Part shown: positions 28,835-38,250 of the stretch, one piece after another
How the letters are laid out: the number at the start of each line of letters is the position of its first letter
How positions within the stretch are numbered: position 1 is the stretch's first letter
NCBI RefSeq assembly: GCF_014635685.1
Contig: NZ_BMDH01000002.1
Span: 154,472-218,471 of the forward strand
Origin: Galliscardovia ingluviei
GTDB lineage: Bacteria > Actinomycetota > Actinomycetes > Actinomycetales > Bifidobacteriaceae
DNA: 64,000 nt
Direction: 5' to 3'
The notes under the pieces: generated by a model
Told to the model about the DNA's origin: nothing
Database searches by the model: none
The model's input: only the letters and a program-made list of their open reading frames with translations
Program-made: the position numbers and the translations under genes

Positions 28835-30046
28835 CTACTCCTTGCCTGCAAGCATTGGTTCAATCGTGCGCTCAAAAGATGCAAGAGCAGTAGCAATCAC
28901 CTGATGCATGTCGTAATACTTGTACGTACCCAAACGACCACCAAATACCACATTCGGCTCTTGGTCAGCAAGCTCACTATACGTTTCATAAAGTGATTTG
29001 TCAGATTCCGTGTTGATTGGGTAGTATGGCTCATCCTCACGGCTGGCGAAGCGACTATACTCTTCCCATACCACGGTCTTATCAGGATTCTGCTGTGCGC
29101 GACGTTCTGGATTAAAATTCTTAAACTCAATAGCTCGAGTGTAAGGCACATCGCTATCCGCAAAGTTCATCACAGGGCAGCCAAAATGATCGCCTTCATC
29201 GTAGCGACGCTCTACAAAATCAACGGTGCGCCACTTCAATTCACCGTGAGAATAGTTAAAATAGCGGTCAATCGGACCGGTATACACTACTGGCACGCGA
29301 CCTACCAGTGCGCTCTTATTCCAAGGCTGAGACTCGTCAAAGAAATCCACACCCAGCTTAACTTCGATACGAGGGTCATCAATCATACGCTCAAACCAAG
29401 CAGTATAGCCATCAGTTGGCAACCCTTCCCAAGTATCCTTGAAATAGCGTGAATCGTAGTTGAAGCGCACTGGAAGTCTAGAAATAATAGAAGCAGGAAG
29501 CTCAGTTGGATCAGTTTGCCACTGCTTCGCCGTGTAATTCTTGATAAATGCTTCATACAGAGGGCGACCGATTAAGCTAATGCCTTTATCATTCAAATTC
29601 TGAGGATCTTTACCAGCAAGCTCACCTGCCTGCTCATCAATTAAAGCCTTTGCCTCAGCTGGAGTATACGATGCGCGGAAGAACTGATTGACTGTGCCCA
29701 AGTTGATTGGCAGAGGGAACACTTCCCCGTTATGCGTGGTATACACGCGATGCACATAGTTCGTGAATGTAGTGAAACGGTTGACATACTTCCACACCAC
29801 TTCGCTGGAAGTGTGGAACAGGTGAGCACCATACTTGTGAATTTCTGCGCCAGTTTCCTTATCGAAATAGCTGTACGCATTGCCACCAATATGGTCACGC
29901 ACGTCAAGCATTACAACGCGAGCGCCGGTTTTTTCAACAGCCTGCTGCGCAACGGTAAGTCCAAACAGACCAGCGCCAACAATTACTAAATCAGGAAGCT
30001 GATCATCAGTGAGTGGTTCACCCGCTGCTACTACTTTTTCTGCCAT
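28835..30046 (-). CDS. glf: UDP-galactopyranose mutase
   Basis: This 403-residue flavoenzyme interconverts UDP-galactopyranose and UDP-galactofuranose. The N-terminal FAD-binding motif VIVGAGLFGLTVAQ and family blocks HIGGNAY, HKYGAHLFHT, NYDSRYF and VFGGRLGTYKYYDMHQ are all present, and the length is typical. The ATG at 30046 has AAGGAG at good spacing; a GTG six codons upstream is in frame. It provides the donor for galactofuranose incorporation, in keeping with the GlfT-like enzyme downstream. Confidence 0.97.
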   Translation of the reverse strand: MAEKVVAAGEPLTDDQLPDLVIVGAGLFGLTVAQQAVEKTGARVVMLDVRDHIGGNAYSYFDKETGAEIHKYGAHLFHTSSEVVWKYVNRFTTFTNYVHRVYTTHNGEVFPLPINLGTVNQFFRASYTPAEAKALIDEQAGELAGKDPQNLNDKGISLIGRPLYEAFIKNYTAKQWQTDPTELPASIISRLPVRFNYDSRYFKDTWEGLPTDGYTAWFERMIDDPRIEVKLGVDFFDESQPWNKSALVGRVPVVYTGPIDRYFNYSHGELKWRTVDFVERRYDEGDHFGCPVMNFADSDVPYTRAIEFKNFNPERRAQQNPDKTVVWEEYSRFASREDEPYYPINTESDKSLYETYSELADQEPNVVFGGRLGTYKYYDMHQVIATALASFERTIEPMLAGKE

Positions 30047-30293
30047 ACAATCTCCTTCGCACACTATACATATATATTTCGCAAGCTGTACGCGCTGTCA
30101 TACACACATGATGCATACCTTCATGCGCATATCGGGCAATGTGCTACATGCTATCCCGATAAATACCCATTATTGATGCTAATACTATCCCAACAGCGGG
30201 ATTTGAGTGATACTCTATTATTTTAAGCAATAATGAAAATTATATAATAATAAACTACGATTACTCCAATAATTCACTTCATAGTACAGCTAG

Positions 30294-31472
30294 TTAACTG
30301 GTCCTAGCAATGGTTTTATCTGTATTCTGTCCGTCATTTACCTCCTTCAACTTAAAGTCACATTGGAGTATGTTTGTCTTCCCATTGGGAATTTCAAAGG
30401 AAATACGCTCACTTTTCTGAATAATAGGCAGTAAAGAATTACGTGCCGCAGTTTCAGCAGTAAATCGATAATTGATACTTGTCGTCGCAAGTTGGTTATT
30501 TGTTGTTTGATCCACTTCTGCAAGGTTAAATTCAATTATTAACGCATCAGCAATCAGAATAGATATCCAACTGTCTTTTAGAGAAAAAACTGCATGAGCC
30601 TTGTGTACAACTTCATCACCGTGAAGAAAAACAACATCAAGACTTCGCTCCGGATGTATTAACCTACCCATTTCTGTAATACTAGAAACATCTACAGCCC
30701 CCGGAATCGCACTCAGATCAAAATCTGCAGGAATTATTGTACCAACAGGAGCGACCATTATTCTCAGCGAAGTCACTAGATCTTCTTCCGTGGCTACAAC
30801 TTGTTCTTCCCATGCAGACTTATCTATATTCAACTTGAATTGCTTATCAAGAACAGTAATCATCTTCAAAAGGTTGACGATAAGAACAGCTAATGTACTG
30901 AAGAATGCTGTACCAGCAAAATATCGATCCCTATAAGAAAGACTTAGAGCTTTAGCCTTGTTTCCTTTAGGATCGGCATGAACTAAATCTGAATACAACC
31001 AAGCTTCACCTATTAATAAATCTGATAAAGGTTCAGATTCTGGAACATTCTCTTTATCGAATCTTTGAATTGTATATGACTTCCCATGATTTTTATCTCG
31101 CAAGTTATGAAATGTTTCTTGGCAAGATTGTAAGCATTGATTTTCATCCTCATCCAACTGACGATCACCAAGCAACATTTCTATTGAACGAAATACTTTA
31201 TCAAGATAAACAGGTTCTGATTCGAGAATGCATGGTCTCGTACGAGCAGCAAGTGATTCAAAGATCTCTTGTTCAGGCATTATATACCTCATCTGAGGAG
31301 AATATCCCTCTTTGTGACGAAGGGTAAATGAAGGATTCATGTATTTCAAAACAGATTGATTCTGGACTAATGAATGAGCCTCAACACGACGTGCTCTTAT
31401 CACAAATCGGCGCAAAATATCTCGTGCCTCAGTATCATTTGTGGGACCGAGCGCCTTCTGTTGTCTCTTCAT
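30294..31472 (-). CDS. hypothetical protein, AT-rich gene
   Basis: I do not recognise this 392-residue protein. It is mostly soluble, with one hydrophobic stretch near residues 190-215 (TLAVLIVNLLKMI) and a basic N-terminus (MKRQQKAL). The second half is beta-rich in appearance and contains VVFLHGDEVVHKAHAVFSLKD. Base composition is lower in GC than that of the glf and GT genes beside it. AGGAAGAG lies upstream of the ATG at 31472, which is preferred over an ATG at 31493. It is separated from glf by about 250 bp and from the acyltransferase gene by a hairpin, so it may be an independently acquired gene within the polysaccharide locus. Confidence 0.7.
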   Translation of the reverse strand: MKRQQKALGPTNDTEARDILRRFVIRARRVEAHSLVQNQSVLKYMNPSFTLRHKEGYSPQMRYIMPEQEIFESLAARTRPCILESEPVYLDKVFRSIEMLLGDRQLDEDENQCLQSCQETFHNLRDKNHGKSYTIQRFDKENVPESEPLSDLLIGEAWLYSDLVHADPKGNKAKALSLSYRDRYFAGTAFFSTLAVLIVNLLKMITVLDKQFKLNIDKSAWEEQVVATEEDLVTSLRIMVAPVGTIIPADFDLSAIPGAVDVSSITEMGRLIHPERSLDVVFLHGDEVVHKAHAVFSLKDSWISILIADALIIEFNLAEVDQTTNNQLATTSINYRFTAETAARNSLLPIIQKSERISFEIPNGKTNILQCDFKLKEVNDGQNTDKTIARTS

Positions 31473-31683
31473 TGAGTTACTCTTCCTTGACATCGAGTAC
31501 TTTCTTAGTTGAGCGATTTACATTGAATTGTATTTTACCGCCAATAATCAAACATATGTTCGAATTGCTTATAGCTGAATCAGTGAAAATCTAGCCGCTA
31601 CTTAGACGCTATCCATGGAATGGCATCTTCACAAACCATCCTTAAGTAAACACCGTGTAGCAACTTATACAATTCTAGATTTT

Positions 31684-31712
31684 GTGGGTGATATGACTCT
31701 CATATCACCCAC
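31684..31712. terminator. perfect 13-bp hairpin
   Basis: GTGGGTGATATGA pairs with TCATATCACCCAC around CTC, 15 bp beyond the acyltransferase stop. A TTTTCTC follows on the plus strand only. On the minus strand it would form a 3'-end hairpin without a strong U-tract. Confidence 0.6.
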
Positions 31713-31726
31713 TTTTCTCAAATACG

Positions 31727-32836
31727 TCATTTTGCCAAGATCAACCATCTGAGTTTTTGTGATCTTGCAAGTATTGCGCAAACGAAATAGCATACAACTA
31801 TCGTTATTGCACTAAATAACACCGGTGTCCATAATCTGTTAAATGTGCTAGGAAAGTGCTTCTCTAAGGGAAGGATTATCAACATGTGCATAAGGAATAT
31901 TCCAAAAGAATATCTGGATAAGTTTGTTACTAATGAACTAAATACTCCCAACTTTACTACTCGATACAAAACTAAGAAGATGCATACAGCAACTAGCGGC
32001 AAAGTGAAGAATGAGTACCAGATTGGTCCTTCCACACCTCGACTAAATAGAAAATTCTGATATAATACAGTACCGATAAAAGCCGAAACTGCAAAGATAA
32101 CTAGTAAGATAGTAATTACTGCTTCTCTTCTACTCGAATAAGTACTTAACTTCAAAGACAAGCTCTTAGCTAGAAATCCCAACACGACATAAATACCATA
32201 TATACCACCGCTGAATGGAAAACTAACTTGTGAAATAATTTCAGTATTAAAAGAGAAAATATTTTCGTCTAGATATTGGATGGTAGGGACTATAAATACG
32301 TAGCAATAAGCTGCGGTTGTAATAATTGACAATGCCTTATTACTAACACTATGGATACCAATTGACACAAAAGGCAATAAAACATATATTCCTATAATCA
32401 TTGGTATATACCATGCCTGTGCCATATTAACTGGAGCAATCAATAACGCTCTAGCTAAATAGCCAAACACGGAGAAAGTATGTTGATAAAAGATACAGTC
32501 AAAAACTTCATATAAGAGAATCCAAAACTGCCATGCGATGATTAATGGTAACAGATTTTTACGGTAAAACTGCAAGACTCCTTTACCATTATCTCCTGAA
32601 AAATCTCTATCTAATAATAGATACCCTGTCAGCATAAGAAACAGTGGTACTCCCAATCTTCCAAAAGTGAAAAAAGAAATCTCAATTAATCGGTGTAACA
32701 GCGGCATGTTATTTAGATAACTTGAGTTATAGTGTGTCGAATATTCCGTAGCATGATTAAACACCACACAAATAATCGCAAAACTACGTATCACATCAAG
32801 TTGGAATATTCGTTTCACGCTCGTCATAATAACCAC
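31727..32836 (-). CDS. acyltransferase 3 family membrane protein
   Basis: The 369-residue protein has about ten membrane segments. The acyltransferase-3 pattern is present at the N-terminus: QLDVIRSFAIICVVFNHA, then SFFTFGRLGVPLFLMLTGYLLL. Members such as OafA and WecH transfer acetyl or other acyl groups to exported sugars. Here it probably decorates the polysaccharide made by the cluster. GTG at 32836 has AGGG five bases upstream; an ATG at 32827 is the alternative. It lies 75 bp after the large glycosyltransferase gene and is probably the last gene of the wzm-wzt operon. AT-rich. Confidence 0.88.
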   Translation of the reverse strand: MVIMTSVKRIFQLDVIRSFAIICVVFNHATEYSTHYNSSYLNNMPLLHRLIEISFFTFGRLGVPLFLMLTGYLLLDRDFSGDNGKGVLQFYRKNLLPLIIAWQFWILLYEVFDCIFYQHTFSVFGYLARALLIAPVNMAQAWYIPMIIGIYVLLPFVSIGIHSVSNKALSIITTAAYCYVFIVPTIQYLDENIFSFNTEIISQVSFPFSGGIYGIYVVLGFLAKSLSLKLSTYSSRREAVITILLVIFAVSAFIGTVLYQNFLFSRGVEGPIWYSFFTLPLVAVCIFLVLYRVVKLGVFSSLVTNLSRYSFGIFLMHMLIILPLEKHFPSTFNRLWTPVLFSAITIVVCYFVCAILARSQKLRWLILAK

Positions 32837-32911
32837 TCATTCCCTTTTACTACTCATGTAACAGCATGACAGGGTTGATACAGATAAACCTACAACATAA
32901 AAACCATCATA

Positions 32912-35900
32912 TTACTTGCGACCGCGTAACTTGCGCACTATCGCTTTTGCGGCTTCTCGCTGAGGAGAACCAAGTGGCGCAATTGGATCGATAACCTTAC
33001 GTAGAGGGTTCTGCTCCCCGATAGCATTCTCATGTAGGATCTGTCGCTTGCTTGCTGGACGGAAGTTCTCATGCTCAATTTTCTTGAGTAACCGCTCATA
33101 GAATGGCGTTTGGCGAGCATAACGCCAGTAATAGCTTGCAAAATCGCAATCTGGGTTCTTCCATGGCTTCTCAAATCCAGCATAATGGATGATTAGAGGA
33201 TTTTGACGTGATGCTTGGTACGCATCAAAAGCACTATTTGGCGCATACGAGAACACGTTTGCTACTCGATTAGCACAGTCGTGCATCACGTTCCAATTCC
33301 AATCAAGATACTCTACCCTGCCTTCACAGCAGACGTTGAGTACATCTTGATCGTTGTAAATGTAATCAGGGTTAGATGCAAACTCAAGCCATTGCGTAAT
33401 GGAATACTGTTCTCGCATTGCCTTGGTATTAAGTACCAACACGCCTGCTTGGAAGTACTCATAAGGATTCTTCATGCCCAGCACTTCGCGATTGTACTCT
33501 AGGCGGTTGCCATCTTTCATATTGAGATTGCCAAGGAAGTCAATATCTCGAACCGCTGCAAGCAGGTTATCGCCAAGCTGAGTATCAAAAAGCTCAGCAA
33601 TATTGCCGTTAATGACGATGTCTGAATCAAGATACAGCACCTTGTCGTAGAAAGGCAACACTTCTTGGATGAGGAATCGATAGTAGGTTTCCACGCTAAT
33701 ATGCTCGTTATTGGTCGATAGCTCTACGCCAGAGACCAGACGATCAACATTAATGAAACGAAGTTCCATATTGTCAAACTGCTTTTTGAAAAATTCTTTC
33801 AACCGCTGCTGCTTAGCCCAAGTGATATTGCTCTGAAGCACTACGACATCATAGAAGCGTGAGGAATCAGCATTAGCCATTGCCGAGTACATTGTAGTAG
33901 CAAGTTGAGGTACGTAATTATCGTCCGCTGCAAACACTACAGGAACAATAGAAGCAGGGTTATCAACAGTCAAAAGCTCTTCTATCTGCTCTTGTGGCGC
34001 TGGCGACGTGAAATGCACGCACTGAAGCTCTTTGGTCTTCCATCCTGCGCCAATACGCTTATGATGAAGTAAATAAATATTGAGTAGTCGTTCAGCTAAA
34101 TGTCCAGGAGTGCGCAGCGCTTCCTTGCTGTACCGTGACATGTCAGTTCTGCGCTCAAATTCTTCCAGCAGTGGGAAGAGCCATTCGCAGTAGTCTTGGA
34201 AGATTTCCTTGCGCATGATGAACATATTGCAGAAGCATGACTGGTGCCCGTTTAAGAAAGCAATGGCATCCTGCTTGTATGCTGGTTGCAGCTCGCACAC
34301 AATGTCATACATACGATGCAAGTCTTCGTCAATGAGCTTTGGCGCAGCTTCCCATACTTCTTTCGGTGTGCCATGTCCCTCGATAATTTTTCGTAAATCA
34401 CCAAATCTCGTTGTGATAACGTCATACCCCTCGATGGAGTTACGTATAGTTTCATCATCAAGACCATACTTAGCGATAGCTTTCGCATCAATATAGTCAT
34501 CCATGATCTCACCGTACGCATTCTCCTTGTAGTCTGTCGAGGAGAAATTAAAGTAACGGCGATAATGGCAGAATCCATAGTAGTCTGCATCAACATTCTT
34601 CCAAGCCCAGTATTGAGTAGTCAGCTCACAGTACATAGGGTTCTTATCGGCAATGTTTTCTCCAGCATCATCTTGCAACGCCCAAGAAAGGCGCTGCGTC
34701 TTAGATCCAACTTGTACAGGCTGAAGAATACTGCCATCAGGAATATCCACTTCTTTATGCGTGGTTACAAAAATGCGGATAGGTTGGTTGGAATATGCAC
34801 TAATTTTCTCTCTTTGAATCATAGCTCTCTCTAAATCTTTACTATGTTGTATTGCCAAACTTCTATTTTCAACTGATTGACGATCAACGTACACAACTTT
34901 TGAAATATCAATTTGTTTTATTAATTCTTTATACAAATCAATTAATTGTAGATTGTCATCAATGTCATGTAACTGTTTTCCTGATGTTAACTCGTGAAAT
35001 GTCTTATATGTAGCATCTCTAAGGTAACGATACAACTCCCAGTAAATGTCACTATCCGTAAAGTGCTCCTGTGCGTATGCTATTGCTTCTTTCTTTAATG
35101 AAAGATCAACACAATCATTCCATTCATTAAGAGAGTGCTGAACAAGTTTCTTATGAATCGCATGGTACACTTCAGTTAGTTCTACAGCATCGTTATCTGT
35201 TTTATTAATAAAATCCATGCACAAGCTATCTGCCATACTATCTTGCTGACAGATATACTCGTAGTCTTTTGCCGAAAGGCTATCTATACTCGATACACCT
35301 CGATCTAAATGATAGATGTAATACTGCGAGTTAGCCAGAGCTTTATATGATTTTGCAAAATATGCTATGACGAAGAAGGTATACAAATCTTCTGAACGAA
35401 CTAAATATTGTTCGTCAATATATTCTGTAATTCCACGAATTAATGATCCTCTAAAGATTTTGTGTGCTAAATTCCAATCAAAACCATTTTGTCCAAACGC
35501 AATTCGAAGTATTTCTGGTGAGCACAGAGTGCGCGGGATAGGATTCATAAATGATTCCATTCCAGCTACTGTTTTTTCTTCCAGTGTGTCTGCTACCACT
35601 TTAATACCGAAATGAAGTATATCTACATCTGACAGATGCACCTCATTCATCAGCTTGCTTAGTACGCCTTGTGTGAACTCGTCATCGGGATCAATGAATG
35701 TGACGTACTTCCCAGTTGAAGACTCAATTCCTCTCTTCCTTGCGATAAGCGTGCCACAGTTTTGCTCTAATGCAATAACTTTGATTCGAGAGTCTCGATT
35801 AGCCATCTCATAAGCTACGTTTAATGAGTTGTCACTACTGCCGTCATCAACAATAACTATTTCAAAATCATCAAAATCTTGATCCTGAATAGACTGAACA

Positions 35901-35959
35901 CATGCAGGCAAAAAATCACGCTTGTTATATACAGGAATAATAATCGAAAGCTCAGCCAT
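32912..35959 (-). CDS. three-domain glycosyltransferase (GT2 + DUF4422 + GT8)
   Basis: The 1015-residue protein joins three glycosyltransferase-like modules. Residues 1-230 are a GT2 domain (LSIIIPVYNKRDFLPACVQSI, IVIVDDGSSDNS, DPDDEF), followed by a helical linker to about 390. A DUF4422 domain spans about 393-650 (YCELTTQYWAWKNVDADYYGFCHYRRYF), and a GT8 domain begins at about 667, with DxD at YLDSDIV (about residue 778). The last two modules match the 650-residue protein at 21923-23875. The N-terminal part of the gene is visibly more AT-rich than the rest, suggesting a fusion. The gene starts 15 bp after the Wzt-like ATPase stop. It probably adds two or more sugars per repeat; linkages are unknown. 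Confidence 0.88.
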   Translation of the reverse strand: MAELSIIIPVYNKRDFLPACVQSIQDQDFDDFEIVIVDDGSSDNSLNVAYEMANRDSRIKVIALEQNCGTLIARKRGIESSTGKYVTFIDPDDEFTQGVLSKLMNEVHLSDVDILHFGIKVVADTLEEKTVAGMESFMNPIPRTLCSPEILRIAFGQNGFDWNLAHKIFRGSLIRGITEYIDEQYLVRSEDLYTFFVIAYFAKSYKALANSQYYIYHLDRGVSSIDSLSAKDYEYICQQDSMADSLCMDFINKTDNDAVELTEVYHAIHKKLVQHSLNEWNDCVDLSLKKEAIAYAQEHFTDSDIYWELYRYLRDATYKTFHELTSGKQLHDIDDNLQLIDLYKELIKQIDISKVVYVDRQSVENRSLAIQHSKDLERAMIQREKISAYSNQPIRIFVTTHKEVDIPDGSILQPVQVGSKTQRLSWALQDDAGENIADKNPMYCELTTQYWAWKNVDADYYGFCHYRRYFNFSSTDYKENAYGEIMDDYIDAKAIAKYGLDDETIRNSIEGYDVITTRFGDLRKIIEGHGTPKEVWEAAPKLIDEDLHRMYDIVCELQPAYKQDAIAFLNGHQSCFCNMFIMRKEIFQDYCEWLFPLLEEFERRTDMSRYSKEALRTPGHLAERLLNIYLLHHKRIGAGWKTKELQCVHFTSPAPQEQIEELLTVDNPASIVPVVFAADDNYVPQLATTMYSAMANADSSRFYDVVVLQSNITWAKQQRLKEFFKKQFDNMELRFINVDRLVSGVELSTNNEHISVETYYRFLIQEVLPFYDKVLYLDSDIVINGNIAELFDTQLGDNLLAAVRDIDFLGNLNMKDGNRLEYNREVLGMKNPYEYFQAGVLVLNTKAMREQYSITQWLEFASNPDYIYNDQDVLNVCCEGRVEYLDWNWNVMHDCANRVANVFSYAPNSAFDAYQASRQNPLIIHYAGFEKPWKNPDCDFASYYWRYARQTPFYERLLKKIEHENFRPASKRQILHENAIGEQNPLRKVIDPIAPLGSPQREAAKAIVRKLRGRK

Positions 35960-35974
35960 AATGTAACCTTTTCG

Positions 35975-37243
35975 TTATACTTGCATGGTTTCTACTAAGG
36001 AAACGCTCATGGATCTATCGTTTATCAGTGCATAGTTGTTGGTATTTTTTGAATCTCTGATTGCAAAAATAAGTGAATTACTATTGTTTGTGAATGCAAT
36101 CATCTCAGTTTTCTCACTATCGGACAATGTCAACCGTCTTAGCGTGCAGAAAACTTTATATTCACCATCATTAAAAAGATGCAGTGGCATGGAGAATCGA
36201 ACAATATGGTGTCCTTGAGGTACCTTAAATGTGTCAGGGCCAGAATCGTATGGAATACCTCCACGTTTAATATCATTCAATGAAATTGCAATATACCCAT
36301 CATTATGCCCATACATATATTCAATTTCAAATATAAAGTCTGATGAAGATTGAGCTACTGTTGGAGATACAGGATTTATCCTTAAAATTGGGACTTCTTT
36401 ATTTAATCCTTCTGGATAGACGTCAAGCTTCTCAGTATTTTGGTCGGCACTATCTTTTGAGTTCTCTCGCTTTAAATTCTCGAGTGTATAACGATCGGCG
36501 ACATCGTTTTTATCACCGCTTGCGATAATCTCACCATCTTTAATTAAGATAGCTTTATTGCAATAGCGCTTTACCGCATCCATAGAATGCGTAACCAAAA
36601 TCACTGTCTTGGTAGGGTCCTTCTTTATCTCAGCAAAGAAGTTATCGCACTTACGTTGGAATGCTTCATCGCCCACTGCAAGCACTTCATCAAGTACAAG
36701 AATATCTCCCTGTGCTTTAATTGCTACTGAGAATGCTAACCTTACCTGCATGCCAGAGGAATAGTTCTTGAGTTTTTGATCCATGAACTCTTCTAGCTCG
36801 GCAAATTCTACAATGTCATCATACATGGCATCAATCTCATCACGTGAGAAACCAAGCAGCGCACCGTTGAGATAGACATTTTCTCTACCAGTAAGTTCAG
36901 GATTGAACCCAACACCAAGCTCGATAAATGGCACCAGTTTGCCATTCACCATCACGCTTCCTTTTTCAGGAACGTAAATCTGCGAAATAATTTTTAGAAG
37001 TGTGGATTTTCCAGAACCATTTCTACCTACGATTCCAAAAAAATCACCTTGATGTACTTCAAAGTTGATATCTTTGAGCACTTTTTGCTCAGTATACCCT
37101 TTAATGCCTTTAGTCCAATTCAGGAATGCCATTTTAAGACCTGTGGCTTGCTCCGTAGGAAGCCTGAATGACTTTGCTACATGGTCAATTTTAAGTACTA
37201 CTGGACGTTCAGCCTCTGCTTGCGTCATTTCGTTCGCTACCAT
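35975..37243 (-). CDS. polysaccharide ABC exporter ATPase (Wzt/TagH-like) with C-terminal domain
   Basis: The 422-residue protein has Walker A GRNGSGKST (residues 73-81), the signature YSSGMQVRL, and Walker B ILVLDEVLAVGD, as in O-antigen and teichoic-acid exporters. From about residue 270 there is a beta-rich domain (EVPILRINPVSP and IVRFSMPLHLFNDGEYKV) resembling the Wzt carbohydrate-binding domain that recognises the finished glycan terminus. Such a domain predicts export of a chain with a specific end. The start overlaps the permease stop by one base (TAATG). It works with the permease at 37243-38076. Confidence 0.93.
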   Translation of the reverse strand: MVANEMTQAEAERPVVLKIDHVAKSFRLPTEQATGLKMAFLNWTKGIKGYTEQKVLKDINFEVHQGDFFGIVGRNGSGKSTLLKIISQIYVPEKGSVMVNGKLVPFIELGVGFNPELTGRENVYLNGALLGFSRDEIDAMYDDIVEFAELEEFMDQKLKNYSSGMQVRLAFSVAIKAQGDILVLDEVLAVGDEAFQRKCDNFFAEIKKDPTKTVILVTHSMDAVKRYCNKAILIKDGEIIASGDKNDVADRYTLENLKRENSKDSADQNTEKLDVYPEGLNKEVPILRINPVSPTVAQSSSDFIFEIEYMYGHNDGYIAISLNDIKRGGIPYDSGPDTFKVPQGHHIVRFSMPLHLFNDGEYKVFCTLRRLTLSDSEKTEMIAFTNNSNSLIFAIRDSKNTNNYALINDRSMSVSLVETMQV

Positions 37244-38076
37244 TAGAGTACCTCCGCAAACTTTGCGCTATTCTTCCTAAATACTGCGACACCAATCCAA
37301 AGTAAAATAATCGAAGCGAGATATGGGAGTACATTAATCAATGGATTATGAATCATCGTCCAAACCGTTGGTACATACTCCGGAGACAGCAAATTATGAC
37401 GAACATCCATAATTACTTGAGTGCTAGGGTTTAGCATGATGATCTTTGCAGCCCAAGCAAATTCAGGGTTCTTGGTAATCATGGAAATTGGGTAAATAAT
37501 AGGTGTCGCATAGAACAGCGCTTGCAACACTACTTCCCAAATATGTGCAACATCGCGGAAATACACATACAGCGTGCCAAGAAGAAGCGCAAATCCAAGA
37601 GCAATAATATACAGTTGGAGAATATTAAAAGGCACTAACAGTATGCGCCAAGTGTAATGTGCATGAGCAAAGAAGCCGAAAGCAATAACTACAAGCAAAT
37701 TAATGCTCAGCGAAATCATCGACCCCATAGTTGTAGAGGCCACAATAATGTAGTTCGGGAAATGAATCTTACGAAGCAAATCCCCTCGATCTACAATTGC
37801 TCGCATACCCATGCTGGTGGATTCTGAGAAGAAATTCCACAAGCAGGTGCCACAAAGCAATGAAATTGGGAATGTTGGCGTGCCATCCGTGAACTTCAAG
37901 AAGCGTACAAAGACTACATACATCACAGCAAACAGCATCAGTGGTTTGACTACTGACCAGAGCATTCCAAGGAATGATCCTTGGTAACGTAGCTGGAAAT
38001 CTGTCTTTACCAGCTCACGAAACACCACCATTGCGTAGCGGTATCTACTTTGCAAACGCTTTACTACATTCTTCAC
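37243..38076 (-). CDS. polysaccharide ABC exporter permease (Wzm/TagG-like)
   Basis: This 277-residue ABC-2 type permease has six predicted membrane segments. It begins with the typical cytoplasmic LVKTDFQLRYQGSFLGMLWSVVKPL and contains DRGDLLRKIHFPNYI and YVYFRDVAHIWEVVLQALFYATPIIYP, the latter characteristic of Wzm/TagG transporters. It forms the channel through which the undecaprenyl-linked glycan is flipped out. It is the first gene of the leftward wzm-wzt-GT-acyltransferase operon, about 175 bp downstream of the LTA-synthase-like gene and after its terminator. Confidence 0.94.
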   Translation of the reverse strand: MKNVVKRLQSRYRYAMVVFRELVKTDFQLRYQGSFLGMLWSVVKPLMLFAVMYVVFVRFLKFTDGTPTFPISLLCGTCLWNFFSESTSMGMRAIVDRGDLLRKIHFPNYIIVASTTMGSMISLSINLLVVIAFGFFAHAHYTWRILLVPFNILQLYIIALGFALLLGTLYVYFRDVAHIWEVVLQALFYATPIIYPISMITKNPEFAWAAKIIMLNPSTQVIMDVRHNLLSPEYVPTVWTMIHNPLINVLPYLASIILLWIGVAVFRKNSAKFAEVL

Positions 38077-38166
38077 AGTTAAACAATCTTACTGCAACGG
38101 CTTGAACTCGACTTCTGTCTAATAGACCAATTTAATTGCTGAAATATCTCTCCTTCGATAAAAGAA

Positions 38167-38230
38167 TTAAAAAAGCCTTTGTGCTTGCTAACACCCACGA
38201 ATATTACCAAGCACAAAGGCAATAGCTCAT
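38167..38230 (-). terminator. intrinsic terminator of the LTA-synthase-like gene
   Basis: A 13-bp perfect stem (GCCTTTGTGCTTG with CAAGCACAAAGGC) around a 30-nt loop is followed on the minus strand by TTTTTTAATTC. It separates this gene from the wzm operon. Confidence 0.88.
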
Positions 38231-38250
38231 AATTCAACCTAGCTTTATTA

